A stretch of DNA of 64,000 nt from Setophaga petechia. Its lineage: Eukaryota; Chordata; Aves; Passeriformes; Parulidae. Under the pieces are notes generated by a model. It searched no databases, was not told the origin of the DNA, and was given only the letters and a program-made list of their open reading frames with translations. The stretch covers positions 33,845,924 to 33,909,923 of the forward strand of contig JANCRA010000006.1 in NCBI GenBank assembly GCA_024362935.1, written 5' to 3'. Below, one piece after another: positions 11,726 to 23,891 of the stretch (position 1 is its first letter; each line of letters begins with the position of its first letter). The translations under genes and the position numbers were made by a program.

Positions 11726-14400
11726 CCAAAAAATGCGGTTTTACCTAGCCTCTACCTGGCCAGAGGCAGGGCCCCTCTAAGCCTGGTTATCCTTCTTTCC
11801 CTGGGCATATGTCTTGGAGGTTCCTTCAAGGGGATTGAATATATTGTCATCATCATCATACATGGCAGTTCAGTTACGGGCTACTGGAGCTTGTTCCAGA
11901 TTGCAAGGCAAGATGTATTGTATTACCATCTGTATGGCAGTTGTCTTTTATCAAGTGGGCAGTTTGCCTTATCTCTCTCTTTTGAGTGATCACAATCACT
12001 CCTCCCTTGGGAGGGGACATCTGCTAATAACAGACTATTGAATGTCAGTGCATGGCTGATAAGAACTATAACATCCCATTGTGAGATGCTCCGCCCAGAG
12101 GGAGGAGCCAAGCATTGCTACCCAGATATAATCTGGAGCTCTTGGAATACCTGCACGGCTTCTCCACTGGATTTCCCAGAGAAACCACAGCTGCCTCTTC
12201 TTCCACTGGATCTTCGGAGGAAGAATACATCCTTTTCTACAGGACCCCCTTGCTCCAACAGAACCACACCTGACACTTCAGGAGGACTGCAGACACAATT
12301 CCAATGGGACTGCTACCAACACCCTGACCCACAGGGTGTCAGGTTGAGTTCTGACTCTGTCAGTGTTGTTCTAGTGTACTGCATTGTTAATTTTAACCTT
12401 TTATTTTTCTTCCCTGTTAAAGAACTGCTATTTCCTGCTCCCATATTTTTTGCCTGAGAGCCCCTTAATTTAAAATTTATAGCAATTCTGAGGGGTGGGG
12501 AGGGTTTATATTCTCCATTTCAGGGGAGACTTCTGCCTTCCTTAGCAGACTCCTGTCTTTCCAAACCAAGACAGAGCTAGAGCTGCTTCTCTTTTGGAAC
12601 TTCCTCTCTGAGTCTTGCCTTCCTTCAATTCACGCACCCGTTATGCCAGAGCAGCAGTAGATTTTCCATCCCATCTCCTCATATTTTCTCCACAATCACG
12701 AAGGAAGAACCACAGCTCAGCTCGTGGGGTGTACCTTCTCTCCCCATCTGGGGAATTTTTGCGTTGGATACCAGAACTTGTGATTTGTGATTTGTATTGC
12801 TGAGATTTGGAGAAAGCCCTCTTTAATCTCCTCCCTGAGTCTCTTGTGATTCTCCTCCATCCTGTCTTTTAATTTTTACAAACGTGTTTCCACCGCAATT
12901 CTGGCATGTGTTGGGCCATGTAAAGTGTCTGCATATGCTCAGAGCTTCTTTGCCATATTGAGCACAGTGTCTTCACTGTCATCCCGCTTCATTATTGCTA
13001 AAGCAGAAGCATATTTGTCTGGCCCAAGTCATACAAGTTTTTGCCACATCACAGATATACATGGTACCAAGTCTGGATTTACAGTGTTTACATCATCTGA
13101 GAAGACAATCTCTGCCACTGCCATTTCTCTCAGGCGTTGGATCCCTTGCTTTATGGTCTTCTCATATGGTCTTTGTATGTTTGCTGCATATAAAGATCAT
13201 CTGCACACAAGTATCTTTGTGCAACACTTTCCAGGACCTGTGCCCAGAGGCTGTGAGGGTTAGCCCCCCCTCATAATTCCTTGGTCGATGACAGGATCCT
13301 GTGACAGGGACCCCAAATGCCTCGCTTCAGTGCCATCCAAAACTGTAGCCTTGCCTGCAGCATCCCAGAGACGGACTAACCAACTAATTATGGATTCATC
13401 AGGTCTTCAAGTGTAATCCTTTCTTAGACCACGAAGGTCCTTCAGGGAATAGAACTCAATATTGGCTCCTGATGCTGTGTCAGTTGCATTAACTTTGGCT
13501 TTTGTATCAGTAATTGGTGTTGAGGGTCTTTTCCCTGGATCATCATCGTCAGTCACTGGCCGATTGCTTTTGCTTGTGTGCTTTTTTCCTGCAGCAACAG
13601 CCAGTGGTTTAGGCTCACTGTCTGGTTTAGCTACAACCTGAGTAGCTGGGGTGTTGGCTGTAGCCTTGACTGGGATAGCTGCTGATTTATCTCCCTGCCC
13701 CCCTGCCTCTGTCTGCCACCCTACAGTATCTAACAGAGTGTGATGAACATAGGCTGGGGTCCCGCTTATTGCAGTGAGCTTTTTCTCTTTAGAGACATCA
13801 TGGCACTTCTCTTTCAGGTATTTTCCCACCTCAGCTGGGTTCTGAATTTGTTCACACGGAAAATCTCAATCTACAGGGTCAGAAAATTCCTTCAGGTTTT
13901 GGCCTATATTTTCCCATTCTCCACACCACTCAGGATTTTTCACGCCTGCATCTGCTTCTGGGTCAGGGGTCTCACCAGCTCCTCTGGATATCTCAGCCCT
14001 CATTCTAGAGAAACTGCAGACCATATAGAGGAAGCTTACCAGATTATTTACCAGAAAGATGGTCTCTTTAACATTCAGGGGAAACTGAACATTCTCAAAA
14101 GGTGACATAACAGATCCAAAGGAGAAGAAGGAAAGGAAAGGCTGGAAAGCCTTATTCCCGGCTCCTCCTCTAACAAATCAGCCGCAATTACTAATAAATT
14201 CGCAAAACATATTACTGGAACTGGGACACAGGTAGGACGAAGAAACCATAAACCATACACATCATAAACAGACTCCAGTATCTTTGTAAACATCCTATAA
14301 GTCATTATTACCAAGCCCAGCACAATAGCTATTCTAATTTGTGCTTCTCTACTGTAAAAACTATGTATTAGGGACAATAATCTTAGTGACCAGAAAGGTA
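11726..14400 (-). pseudogene. ERVL gag region, split by a nested LTR
   Basis: Minus-strand coding pieces at 14075-14377, 13866-14108 and 13407-13829 lie between the 5' LTR and the protease. The middle piece is rich in Lys, Ala, Thr and acidic runs, like a Gag linker. Stops and frame changes separate the pieces. A plus-strand LTR at about 11942-12573 interrupts the downstream part. Sequence at 12620-12730 resembles 36000-36110, which places both in the same part of gag. Confidence 0.65.
11942..12573 (+). mobile_element. Nested plus-strand LTR in ERVL gag
   Basis: This block of about 632 bp begins TGTCTT and ends AAGACA. It has a TATA-like ATATAAT near 12124 and an AATTTAAAATTT-rich 3' part. 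It is oriented opposite to its host element. I saw no convincing target duplication, so the ends could be off by some bases. Confidence 0.65.
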
Positions 14401-14555
14401 TTGAAACCTCAAAAAAGTCTAGAGACTACAACCACATGAAGGCCTCCACCCTAAAAAACATTACAAATTCAAGTAACATGGCTACTGAGCTGTAACCCAC
14501 TACAGAGTAAGCACAACTAACATACAATTAATAAAGGTTTTTTTCACTTTCTTGG

Positions 14556-14573
14556 GCCACATGCTGGGCGCCA
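14556..14573 (-). promoter_or_regulatory. Primer-binding site of the ERVL element
   Basis: Eleven bases inside the 5' LTR, the minus strand reads TGGCGCCCAGCATGTGG. The TGGCGCCC start is typical of a retroviral primer-binding site complementary to a tRNA 3' end. The exact tRNA is not assigned. Confidence 0.5.
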
Positions 14574-14584
14574 CTAAATGTATT

Positions 14585-15229
14585 TGTCCTGGTTCAGGGC
14601 AAATTTGGGAGAGAACCCCCAAAGGGAGGGAGAAAAGGAGATTCATTTGGCCCCTCCCTCAACTGGTTTGGGAGAAAACACTTTTTTATAGAAGAGTGGA
14701 AAAAACTGTTTATGAAACAGTAATACCTAAACAACATTAAACAATAAAACCTCTTGCCGCTCCAAAAGAGATGACAAACTCAGAGAAGTCCCCTCCCCGG
14801 GCTGCAGTTCAGCTCACTCAGTCTCTGATCAGTCCCTCCAGCACTGGAAATGCCGCGGCCCAGGCCTGGCCCAGTGGGCCACAGGTGCAGCTGCCGGTGC
14901 TCTGCTGGGTGTTCAGTCCAGAGCAGGTTTCAAGAGGTCCAAAGAAAAGTGAAAAAAGAAAAAAGACCCACAGTCCAGGGAACGTCTTTGCCTCAGCAGG
15001 CTAAAACTAACTAAAAGGAAAGGAGAGCTCTGTCCCGCTGTCTGTCCATCCACAGACACCACAGTCCAGGAGCAGGAATGTGGAGGAGTGCAGTGTCTGA
15101 AAAAAAATTGCTGCTTCTTCTCTCCCCACTTCACTCTCTGGATAAGTCTTAAAGGTGCAAAACTTATTATTCAGCATAAACAGAACAAGATGACTGGGGA
15201 TAAAAGCATCATATAGTCCGCCTAGGACA
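14585..15229 (-). mobile_element. 5' LTR of the minus-strand ERVL element
   Basis: This 645-bp LTR has TGTCC/GGACA ends on the plus strand and is the diverged partner of 7423-8076. The flanks outside the pair (CTTTC on the left, GTCCC on the right) do not match, so the expected 5-bp target duplication is missing or eroded. Confidence 0.85.
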
Positions 15230-15578
15230 GTCCCCAGGCTGCTCCTGGCACTGGCAGCCACACTGGAGCCTGGCCCCCTCCCGGGGGTCTCTGTTGGCTG
15301 GTGCCTGCGGGCGCTGCCAGTGCAGGACTCCTATTGCAACACCGGTGGGCGGGGGGCAGCAGTTTCGCTGCCGGGACTGCGGCTCTGAGCCCTCCCCTGG
15401 CAGGGCTGCCCACCTGCCTGGCAGCAGTAGCACCCCCTGGGCGCCGGCCTCACCCGCCCGCCCTCAGCCCCAGTGGCACAGCCTGCTGCAACTCGGGCTC
15501 GGCTGCGAGTATCAGCTGGCTCGTTCTGGCTTCGTGGAGTGGCGGCGGGGCAGCTGTGGGTTTTCCGTGGGGGTGCAA
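15230..15578. other. GC-rich orphan segment
   Basis: About 350 bases of GC-rich, CpG-containing sequence sit between the ERVL LTR and an unrelated ERVL pol fragment. Overlapping ORFs exist on both strands without recognisable motifs. I do not recognise it. Confidence 0.3.
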
Positions 15579-16760
15579 GGGGAGACGGATCGTCCTGTAG
15601 GCTGATTTTGCCATAACACAGAGTAAAGTCAAGGGACCTGCCCAGGAAATTCAGTTTCTAGAAGTAAAATAGCAAGATGGACATTGTCAGATTCCAGTGG
15701 ATGTGGTTAACAAAATAGCAGCCATGTCCCCACTGACCAACAGGAGGGAAACACAGGCTTTCCTGGCACTGTGGTCGTTTGGAGAATGCATATTCCATGT
15801 TACAGTCAGATTGTAAACCCTCTCTATCATGTGACATGGAAGAATGATTTCGAGTGGGATTCTTCACAGCAACAAGCTCTTGAACAAATTAGAGGAGATT
15901 GTTCCTACAGTAGCCATTGATTGTTCCTACAATAGCCGTTGGACCAGTCAGGACAGGACAAAATGTGGAAAACAGGCTCCACACTGTAGTCAGGGAGAAT
16001 GGTCCATCCTGGAGCCTCTGGCAGAAGATACCTGGGAAAGTTCGAGGACCACCCTATGGCTCCTGCGTTGGGATACAAAGGATCTGAGTCCAGCTATATC
16101 TCTACACCACACTGCAGTTACTGGCAGCTTATGAGAAGGTTCCATCTGGCACAGCTTTCACTGGCACCCGGCTGCCAGCACTGGGCTGGATGTTCAGAGG
16201 GAAAAACATCTTGGAAGTCATTATGAACTGGCCCTGAGGCAAAAATTTCATATTTTCATCAGAAGGGGAAGAGGTGAAGGTGGCACGTGCTAAGGATGCC
16301 CTGACTACCAGACAATGAAGTGTCACTCTCTCTTTACTGATGATTCCAGCCATATTGTAGGGATGGATCAAAAATGGAAAGCTGCTGTATGGAGTCCTAC
16401 ACGGCAACTTGTGGAAGCCACTGAAGGACAAGGTGGATCCAGTCAGGTTACAGAGCTTAAAGCCTAAAGCCATCTAGCTGGCTTTGGATAAGGCTGAATG
16501 AGAGAAGTGGCCAACACTCTGCCTCAGCACTGACTCATGAATGGTGGCAAATGCTCTGTGGGGGTGCCTGGAACGATAGAAAAAGGACAATTGGGAACAC
16601 AATGGAAACGCATCAGGGCTGCTGGACTGGGGCAGGTCATCGCTGCTAGGGGAGAAGCTGGATTAAAGTGTCTCAGGCAAGTGTGGTCTGGCCACACAAG
16701 TGAGAGTTATTTCTGGCTCAGTGGAACCATGATGCCTCAAGTAACCAGAGTTTCACAGAC
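15579..16760 (+). pseudogene. Plus-strand ERVL pol fragment (RT to integrase start)
   Basis: This segment parallels the pol of the minus-strand ERVL but runs on plus. An RT thumb region begins at about 15580, connection and RNase H-like sequence follow, and the start of an integrase zinc-binding segment lies near 16710-16750. Stops are frequent and no frame is open over long distances. It has no LTRs of its own. It is a separate, older or truncated class III insertion lying head-to-head with the complete one. Confidence 0.7.
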
Positions 16761-16764
16761 AGAT

Positions 16765-17589
16765 GAGAGGCTGCCCAGGCAAGGTAAAGACCTTTCTGTC
16801 CTGGCACATTTCATGTGGGAGCAATCCTTGGATTGATCCAAATTTTGAGCTTGGCACCAAATTTAGGAGGTTGGGCTCAGAAAGTAAATGAAAGCACATT
16901 TCCTTGGAAGGAGAAACACCGGGTTCTACTGTTGGTGCTGCAGATGATTGTCAGCCCAGGAAAGGAAAAGGCAAACAAGACCTATCTCTCCAGGTACCTC
17001 TTCTATTGGAGAAATCCTTGGACATACTCATTAGTAGAGTTTCCAAATTCCTCATATGTGCTCCTAAAAGGGAATGACACTGTTTTTCCTTGGAAAATAA
17101 ATAATTAGTCACAGTGTTTTAGGACGAAGACATTTTGTTGGCCTTCACCTCCACCTGGCAGATGATTGTCTGCAGCACCATCAGTCAGACAAGGTGTTTC
17201 CCTTCACAAGAATAGGTACTGTCATTCACATTGAAAAACCTAATTGCAGCATTTGGAGCTGAGTTCCAGTACTGAATATATCCAGGGCTCTAGACATTGC
17301 TCTCACACCAAACAGACTAGGGCAGAAAAGTCTTGCTGGCATTTTCCTCCCCTCTCCACTTTATAATCTGTGGCCAGCTGTTTTCCTTCCCATGTAAAAG
17401 CACTGTCATTCCATTTCAGGAGTAAAACACAAAATTTTGTAAAGCACCTGCAATATTGAATATGTCCAAGGATTGCTCCCAAACAAAGGCTCCAGGACAG
17501 AATGGTCTTGCTGGCATGTCTCACTACTGGGCAGATGATCATCTCTAGCACCAACATTAGGACTGGGAGTTTCACTTTTCTAGGAAAGG
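16765..17589. repeat. Satellite-like tandem repeat with orientation switch, left part
   Basis: Diverged units of roughly 150-200 bp are marked by a shared GGGAGCAATCCTTGGA core. Units at 16800-17050 read in the forward direction. From about 17130 the same core appears as its reverse complement, with the next clear copy near 17460. The ERV at 17590 was inserted into this array, which resumes at 25357. No coding content. Confidence 0.7.
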
Positions 17590-18211
17590 TGAAGCCCCAA
17601 AACGGATAGCCTTCAAGAAATAATGAGTTAAAACATAGAATGTGAAGCATAATGTGAAGCATTTGAAGAAAGCATAGAAACCACATAGAGCAATAAATCG
17701 GCTAAGGTATGGAACACAATGACAGGAAAGGGAGATAGGGATAGGGAAACTGATGGACTAAGCATGTTCAGAGCCAACGATGTCAAACTGACCCTAAGAA
17801 CCTTGCCAAGCCATGGGGAGTGAGCCAACTACACCGGGAATTGGCCAAATTAGGAAAGAAGTTCAAAAGTTTAAGGAGGAAGACTCATCAGGAGACCCCC
17901 GCCCATGATGAAGGCAGCTGGAACGACCGCCAAGATGATCCTCAAAAGAGATGTCCCCGCCCACGCTCCGCCTACACCCCGCCCACACTCCGCCTACATA
18001 TGAATATTCATGTAAAGATATGATTATGTATATGATCTGATGTAATCCTATATCCAAAACTGTATAAAAGGCTTGCTTTTGTTACGGGAAACTCAGAAAT
18101 CCATTTTGTGATTTCTCCGACGCGTCGCAATAAAATACCTCCTGCCTATTTTGACTGAGGCTGAGCCTCTTAGGCAGTTATTCTCGCCTTTTGGGGCAAA
18201 ATTCGGCATCA
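17590..18211 (+). mobile_element. 5' LTR of a young class I ERV
   Basis: The LTR is 622 bp, starting TGAAGCC and ending GGCATCA. It has TATAAAAG at 18063 and AATAAA at 18129. Compared with the 3' LTR (24742-25356) I count about five substitutions and one 7-base indel, roughly 99% identity. The flanks AAGG and AAGA look like a 4-bp target duplication with one change, typical of class I (gamma-type) integration. Confidence 0.92.
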
Positions 18212-18216
18212 TTTTC

Positions 18217-18234
18217 TGGCGACCCAGATGGGAC
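18217..18234 (+). promoter_or_regulatory. Primer-binding site of the class I ERV
   Basis: TGGCGACCCAGATGGGAC begins five bases after the LTR. The TGG start and position match a retroviral tRNA primer site. I have not assigned the tRNA. Confidence 0.6.
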
Positions 18235-19133
18235 CAGACAGGAGATCCAGGCCTTAAGGGGTCCTCCCGAGCCGAGTCCGGGGCCGGAACCCTCTGGGCC
18301 CCCCTGACGACTTTTTGTCAGAAGACACTCCCCCCGGGACCAGCGCTCTTTGGTGGACGAAGGGTTCCCTGCATCTCCTGCTCCAATTAAGAGGTATTTT
18401 AATTGTTTATTGGTTTTGGGATAAAGCGCTTTATTGGGAAACGGGGGTCAGACGTGACCGCCCGAAGGGAAAGCCGGGGGACGCCCCGGTAAAGAATCCC
18501 TGCTGGGTTAGAGGCCCAGTATTGGAAACGCAGGTTAAAGTCCTGCTGGAAAGAGTATTTGTTTTTCGTTTATTTTATTATCTTTGGTTTGTTTTTGTTG
18601 TGTGGGAAACTGTTTTAACATTGTGTTTAATGTTATAATACTGTGAATTAAGGGTTAAGAACTAAGATTGCTCTCTGAGAACGGGAGAGAGGTCGGTCAG
18701 TTCATGGTCTTCATGTGTCTGTTCTATGTGTCTGTTGCAAAATCTTACAGGAGATGTTTTGTCACTCTCTATGTAATAGATTGAAACGTACTGTTTACGG
18801 TGCCTTGCGATTGCATAAATTCGGGAAACCGGTATTTCACGGTTTGTGGGCAACCTCTTGTGACCATACCTGGTAAAACAGTTTGTTTTGATATATACCA
18901 TAAGGTAGGAACTATTTAATAAATGTGTGAATGAGAGTGAATGAGACGCAGCATCGCTACGAAGCGAGAGGGAGTCCCACTCCGCATTTCCTGTTCTTCG
19001 TGAGAAGCCAGGTCGGAAACGGACAAAGCGATTGGAAAGTGTATGAATGAAGTGTTAAAATAAATTGGCATACAGTACTTGCGGGAAAGAGACTGTTCCG
19101 GTTAAACAGAAAACGCAGACACAGGGAATAGCA
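18235..19133 (+). other. Untranslated leader of the class I ERV
   Basis: About 900 bases lie between the primer-binding site and the first Gag codon. This is where a packaging signal and splice donor normally lie. No conserved ORF is visible. Confidence 0.55.
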
Positions 19134-20360
19134 ATGGGAGGTCAACAGAGTAAGGACGTAAATATGAAAACCCCCTTAGGATGTATCCTAAAGCACTGGA
19201 AGGACTTGGGAGGGATTCCGAGGGGAAAGAGTAAAAAGAGAAAAAAAAAAAAAAGAAGTAAAAGAGAGAAAAAAAAAAAAAAAGAGTAAAAGTAAAAAGA
19301 CACTCCTTAAATATTGTACACAGTGGCGGCCATTGTATAACTTAGATGACAATGAGAAATGGCCACCGGAGGGAACAACTAATTATAAAATCAACCAGGG
19401 CGGCAAAAAGAGTGCGGGGTAAACGTAGCACCTCAGGACACCCTAGTACTAGCCCTGGAAAAAGATAAGAAAGGTTCAAAGCCTAAAGAACGTTGCTGTG
19501 ATGCATGTAGCATTGGGCAACAATGTCTTAAGTTAACAAGAAGGGCTGTGGGAATACCATCCATTTGCCCCAGGACGGGAAGGGCCTCTTCTCAGGCCAA
19601 AAGAGGAACAAGGGGATCCTAGCCCATTAAAGGAACTGGAACGATAGTGGAAATCTAAGTTTGAGCACAGCCCTCAGAAGCTAGACAACAGTTGGGAAGA
19701 GGGTAGCCCATTATTATCAGGGAGACTAGAAGATAATTTTCCCAGCAGTAAACCAGAATGGGACCCGGGCAACGCAGAGCACTATGAGCGGCTAGTGCAG
19801 TAAAGAAAACTAATAGCGATGGGCTTGCGTAATGCGATCCCCAGGGCTATCAATTGGTCAATGCTATATGACATCAGGCAGGGAAAGGATGAGACCCCAT
19901 CAGAGTTTTTTGGATAGACTTAGGGCAGCGATGAGACAATACACACCCCTGGACCCAGCAACAGAAGAAGGGAAACAGCACTTGCTAGGGTTGATGATGG
20001 GACAGAGTAACCCAGACATCAGGAAGAAATTACAAAAGCTTGAGCATCCAGCAAATAAAAACCTAGAGACACTGCTAAATGAGGCATGGAAGGTATACAA
20101 TAATAGAGAAATTGAGGAGAAGAAAAAGGAGGACAGGAGGATAGCTCGAGTAGTGGCTGTAGCAGTGGCAGCTCAGAAGACAGGTTACTCGGAACCTGGA
20201 ACCAGGGAAGAGGTAGAGGCAACCCAGTAGGAGGGGGAGGGAGGCTCCAACCCCACCCAACTAGAGTAGGGCCAAATCAATGTGCGTACTGCCTACAGGT
20301 GGGACACTGGAAGCGAGAATGCCCCCAACTAAGGGAAAGGCTAATGGCCACTACTACTAC
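19134..20360 (+). pseudogene. Class I ERV gag (matrix, capsid, nucleocapsid)
   Basis: The start at 19134 encodes MGGQQSK, with Gly at position 2 as needed for N-myristoylation of matrix and membrane targeting. An A-rich expansion at 19228-19300 breaks the frame soon after. A capsid C-terminal region is open at 19832-20230, with a conserved helical KLEHP-type segment and a charged, Lys/Glu-rich tail. At 20281-20322 is one nucleocapsid zinc knuckle, C-x2-C-x4-H-x4-C. Gag would assemble the particle and bind genomic RNA. Stops between the pieces (around 19300-19830) make it defective. Confidence 0.8.
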
Positions 20361-20374
20361 CACCCATCAGGATA

Positions 20375-20915
20375 GTGAATAAGGGGGGGGGGTCGGTAGG
20401 CCATACCCTAGCAGACCCACTGGTTAAAACGGAGCTAGGGGAAGGTAAAAAGGAATTGAACTTTTTGATTGATACGGGAGCAACTTTTTTGGTTTTAAAT
20501 CAGGAATCGGTACCTAAAAGTGATGAATTTGTACAAGTTGTGGGAGCAACAGGCCAACCAGAAAAGGCTTACTTTTTGAAACCCATTAAATACAAAATTG
20601 AGAAACAAATGGGAATTCATCAGTTCCTGTATTTACCAAATTCGCCAAAGCCCTTATTGGGGAGAGACCTATTGGAGAACTTGGGAGCCATAATAAAGTT
20701 CAACAAAGACAAATTGGAATTTCAAGTAAATGAGGAACAACTGATTACAGCTCTAAGCCTAACAATCAGTTGTGTGGAACCTAAACCTGAGAATCACAAT
20801 TTCGAGCGAATCCTGAGCAAGACATACCCATTAGTGTGGGCTACTGATATACCTGGAAAATCAAACAAGCAGCACCGATTGTTGTTGAACTTAAAGTTGG
20901 GGCAAGACCGGTGGT
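20375..20915 (+). pseudogene. Class I ERV protease and start of RT
   Basis: An open 180-codon frame contains the aspartic-protease DTGA motif at 20471-20482 and a LLGRDLL motif further on. The N-terminal region of RT follows (a VWATD-type segment and a run leading to conserved V-R-K-Q-Y-P). The frame ends at a stop near 20917, where the RT ORF overlaps in a different frame. The lack of a long separate ATG-led pro ORF suggests readthrough or frameshift from Gag. Confidence 0.8.
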
Positions 20916-22507
20916 AAGAAAACAATACCCTCTGAGGATAGAAGACAGGAAGGGGATTGAGCCCATAATCAAAAGGTTTTTGGAACTGGGGTTATTGGTA
21001 GAATGCGAATTGGATTTTAAAACACCAATCTTGCCAGTAAAAAAACCTAATGAGGCTTATAGACTAGGTCAGGATCTGAAAGCAGTAACCAAGACATTAC
21101 ATCCGGTAGTTGCTTATCCATACACGCTTTTAACTAGACTGGAGGATAATTTGGCCTGGTTCACCTTATTAGATTTGAAAGACGCATTCTTCTGCCTTCC
21201 CTTAGCTCCCGAGAGTCAAAAGATTTTTGCCTTTGAGTGGGAATCTGTAGATAGAGGTAGAAAGGAGCAATTCCCCCACGATTTTTGGGAATCAGCTAGC
21301 CATGGGAAAGGCCGCTGGGAGATGGCGCCCTTCTGCAGTACGTAGAGACCTCCTAATAGCAACAGTGACAGAGGAAGAATGCATTGAATGGACTATTTCC
21401 TTGTTAAATTTCCTGGGCTTAAGTGGGTATCGAGTCTCTCAACAGAAAGCACAGCTGGTGCAAAAAGAAGTGGTGTACCTGGGATATGAAGTCTCCAGAG
21501 GACAGCGATCCCTGGGAGCAGCTAGGAAAGAGGCCATCTGCCAGATGCCTAAACCAGAGACGGTGAGAGATCTGCACGCCTTTCTGGGGATGACAGGTTG
21601 GTGTCAGCTATGGATCTACCAGTATGGGATACTCGCTAAACCACTGTATGATTTGTTGAAGGAAACTAAGAACGTCCTAGTTTGGACTCCCGAGGCAGAA
21701 GGGGCCTTCAAGAAGTTGAAGCTGGAGCTAATGAGAGCACCAGCCTTAGGTCTCCCAGATGTATCAAAACCATTCTGGCTGTTCTCCCATGAGCGACAAG
21801 GGATGGCCCTAGGAGTCCTAGCACAGCAGTTGGGACCACACAAGAGAGCTGTGGCCTACTTCTCCAAGCGGTTGGATGAAGTAAGTAAAGGATGGCCAGG
21901 CTGTCTGAGGGCAGTGGCCGCAGTGATAATTAACATAGAAGAGGCCAGGAAGCTCACGTTGGGTCAAAAAGTGACTGTGTTAGTATCTCACACTGTGTCG
22001 GCTGCGCTGGAACAGAAAGGCAACCATTGGTTGTCGCCTTCCAGATTCCTAAAATACCAGGCCATCCTGGCTGAATCAGATGACGTAACCATTCAGGTAA
22101 CTAACATTGTGAACCCAGCTTCATTTCTAGAAGGGAGAGCCCCAGCAGAACCCATCGAACACGACTGCCTGGAAACAATTGAAGCCGTCTACTCCAGTCG
22201 CCCGGATCTCAAAGAAGAGCCGATCGAAGATGCGGACAACTGGTTCTCGGATGGCAGCAGCTTCGTGAAGCGAGGAGTAATAATGGCTGGCTATACAGTC
22301 ACTACTACAGAAAGGGTAATTGAGTCAAACCCCTTGCCTGCAGGGACTTCAGCTCAAAAGGCAGAGCTGATAGCTCTGACTCGAGCCCTGGCATTGGCAG
22401 AGAACATGCAAATTAATATATGGACAGACTCTAAATATGCCTTTTCCATTGTACATGCTCATGGAGCCATCTGGAAAGAAAGAGGACTGTTGACTACACA
22501 AGGATAA
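20911..22507 (+). pseudogene. Class I ERV reverse transcriptase and RNase H
   Basis: RT fingers and palm lie at 20911-21270, including a TLLDLKDAFF motif with the first catalytic Asp. The sequence at 21230-21345 is scrambled by frame changes, and one base is missing inside the YxDD motif at about 21338-21348. A 401-codon frame (21302-22507) then covers thumb and connection (FLGMTGWCQLW) and RNase H (FSDGSSF, then a TDSKYAF-type motif). It ends at an in-frame stop near 22505, before the last RNase H helix. The domain order is gammaretroviral. The lesion at the catalytic site alone abolishes activity. Confidence 0.85.
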
Positions 22508-22537
22508 ACAGTCAAACATGCAGAGGAGGTTCTGCGA

Positions 22538-23820
22538 TTGCTAGAGGCGGTCCAACTCCCAGCACAAGTGGCCATAATGCATTGTAAGGGACACCTGAAA
22601 GGTAACACTATTCCAGAAATAGGGAACAGGAAGGCAGATACAGAAGCTAAATTGGCTGCCACAAGGACTAGGGAAGTGGAAATAACGGCCCTAATACCAG
22701 GAGAGCTGGATACCAACATCCAGCCAGATTACCAGGAATCAGATCATAGATGGATTGAAAGAAATAAGGGCAAAATATTAGAGAATGGTTGGGGTCAATT
22801 GGAAACAGGACAGTTAGTAGTACCAGGAAACGTGATGTGGCAGTTTGTAAAAGCAGAACAAGAGAAGGCCCATTGGGGTCTAGATCCGCTTTACCAATAT
22901 TTGCAAACCAGGATAGCAGGACCGAAATTATTTACTACTGTGAAGCACGTTACATCCCAGTGCGAGCGGTGTCTGAAAAACAACCCGAATACGGGAACCA
23001 AGGTACACCAAGGAGCCATAAATCGAGGTAAATTCCCAGGTGAAGTATGGCAAATTGATTTTTCTGAACTACCAAGAAAAGGGGGGTTTCGGTATTTGTT
23101 GGTATTAACCGATACATTTTCTGGGTGGCCTGAAGCATTCCCTTGCAGGACAAATAAGGAAAGAAGTAACTAAAGTACTGTTGAATGAAATTATTCCACG
23201 GTTTGGGGTACCGAAGAGCATTTCTTCGGATAGGGGTACACATTTCTGTGCAAAAGTAGTGAGAGCAATAAGCAAAGCATTACAAATCAAATGGCAATTA
23301 CACACGCCTTACCGTCTACAGGCCAGTGGGCAAGTGGAAAAGATGAATCATCTTATCAAACAGCAAATTGCCAAAATATGCCAGGAGACTAATTTGCAGT
23401 GGTATCAAGCTCTGCCTATTGCTCAAACCAAGATCAAAAGAAAAGTTAAGCCCATTTGAAATTTTGTATGGTAGACCTTATGCTATGCAAGTTGTAAATG
23501 GGGACGCCATAGACCAAATCGGTAATCAGTACATTTACGATTACGTAATTACGGTGGGGAAACAGTTTGATAAAAATGCTACTGTGATGATAGAGCACCA
23601 ACCTAAACAACCTGATTGCAAATTGCATCCGTCTAATCCCGGTGATTGGGTGTATGTTAAGAATCTTTTAGGAAAACCCCTACAAGAGAAGTGGGAGGGA
23701 CCTTTCCAAGTGCTGCTGACTACCTTCACCGCGGTTCGGATCAAGGAGCGACCTACGTGGATCCATTACTCACGGGTCAAGAAAGCTCCGGAGAACAAAC
23801 AAGAGGAGCAGACATCATAA
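22538..23820 (+). pseudogene. Class I ERV RNase H end and integrase
   Basis: The frame 22538-23173 starts with the end of RNase H (a CKGHLKG and ADTEAK context). It continues into the integrase HHCC zinc domain, ending CERCLKNN near 22965. The catalytic core follows with Asp in VWQIDFSE. After a frame change near 23165, the second Asp (SDRGTHF, about 23229) and the Glu (SGQVEKMN, about 23335) are present. Another frame change near 23455 precedes a C-terminal DNA-binding region that ends at 23820. Gammaretrovirus-like DDE integrase, disrupted by two frame changes. Confidence 0.85.
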
Positions 23821-23891
23821 TCCTGACTCTACCTCAAACCTTTACAACTCTGATCATTGGATTCTCGAGGGACTCTCTGAATACCTGCTAA

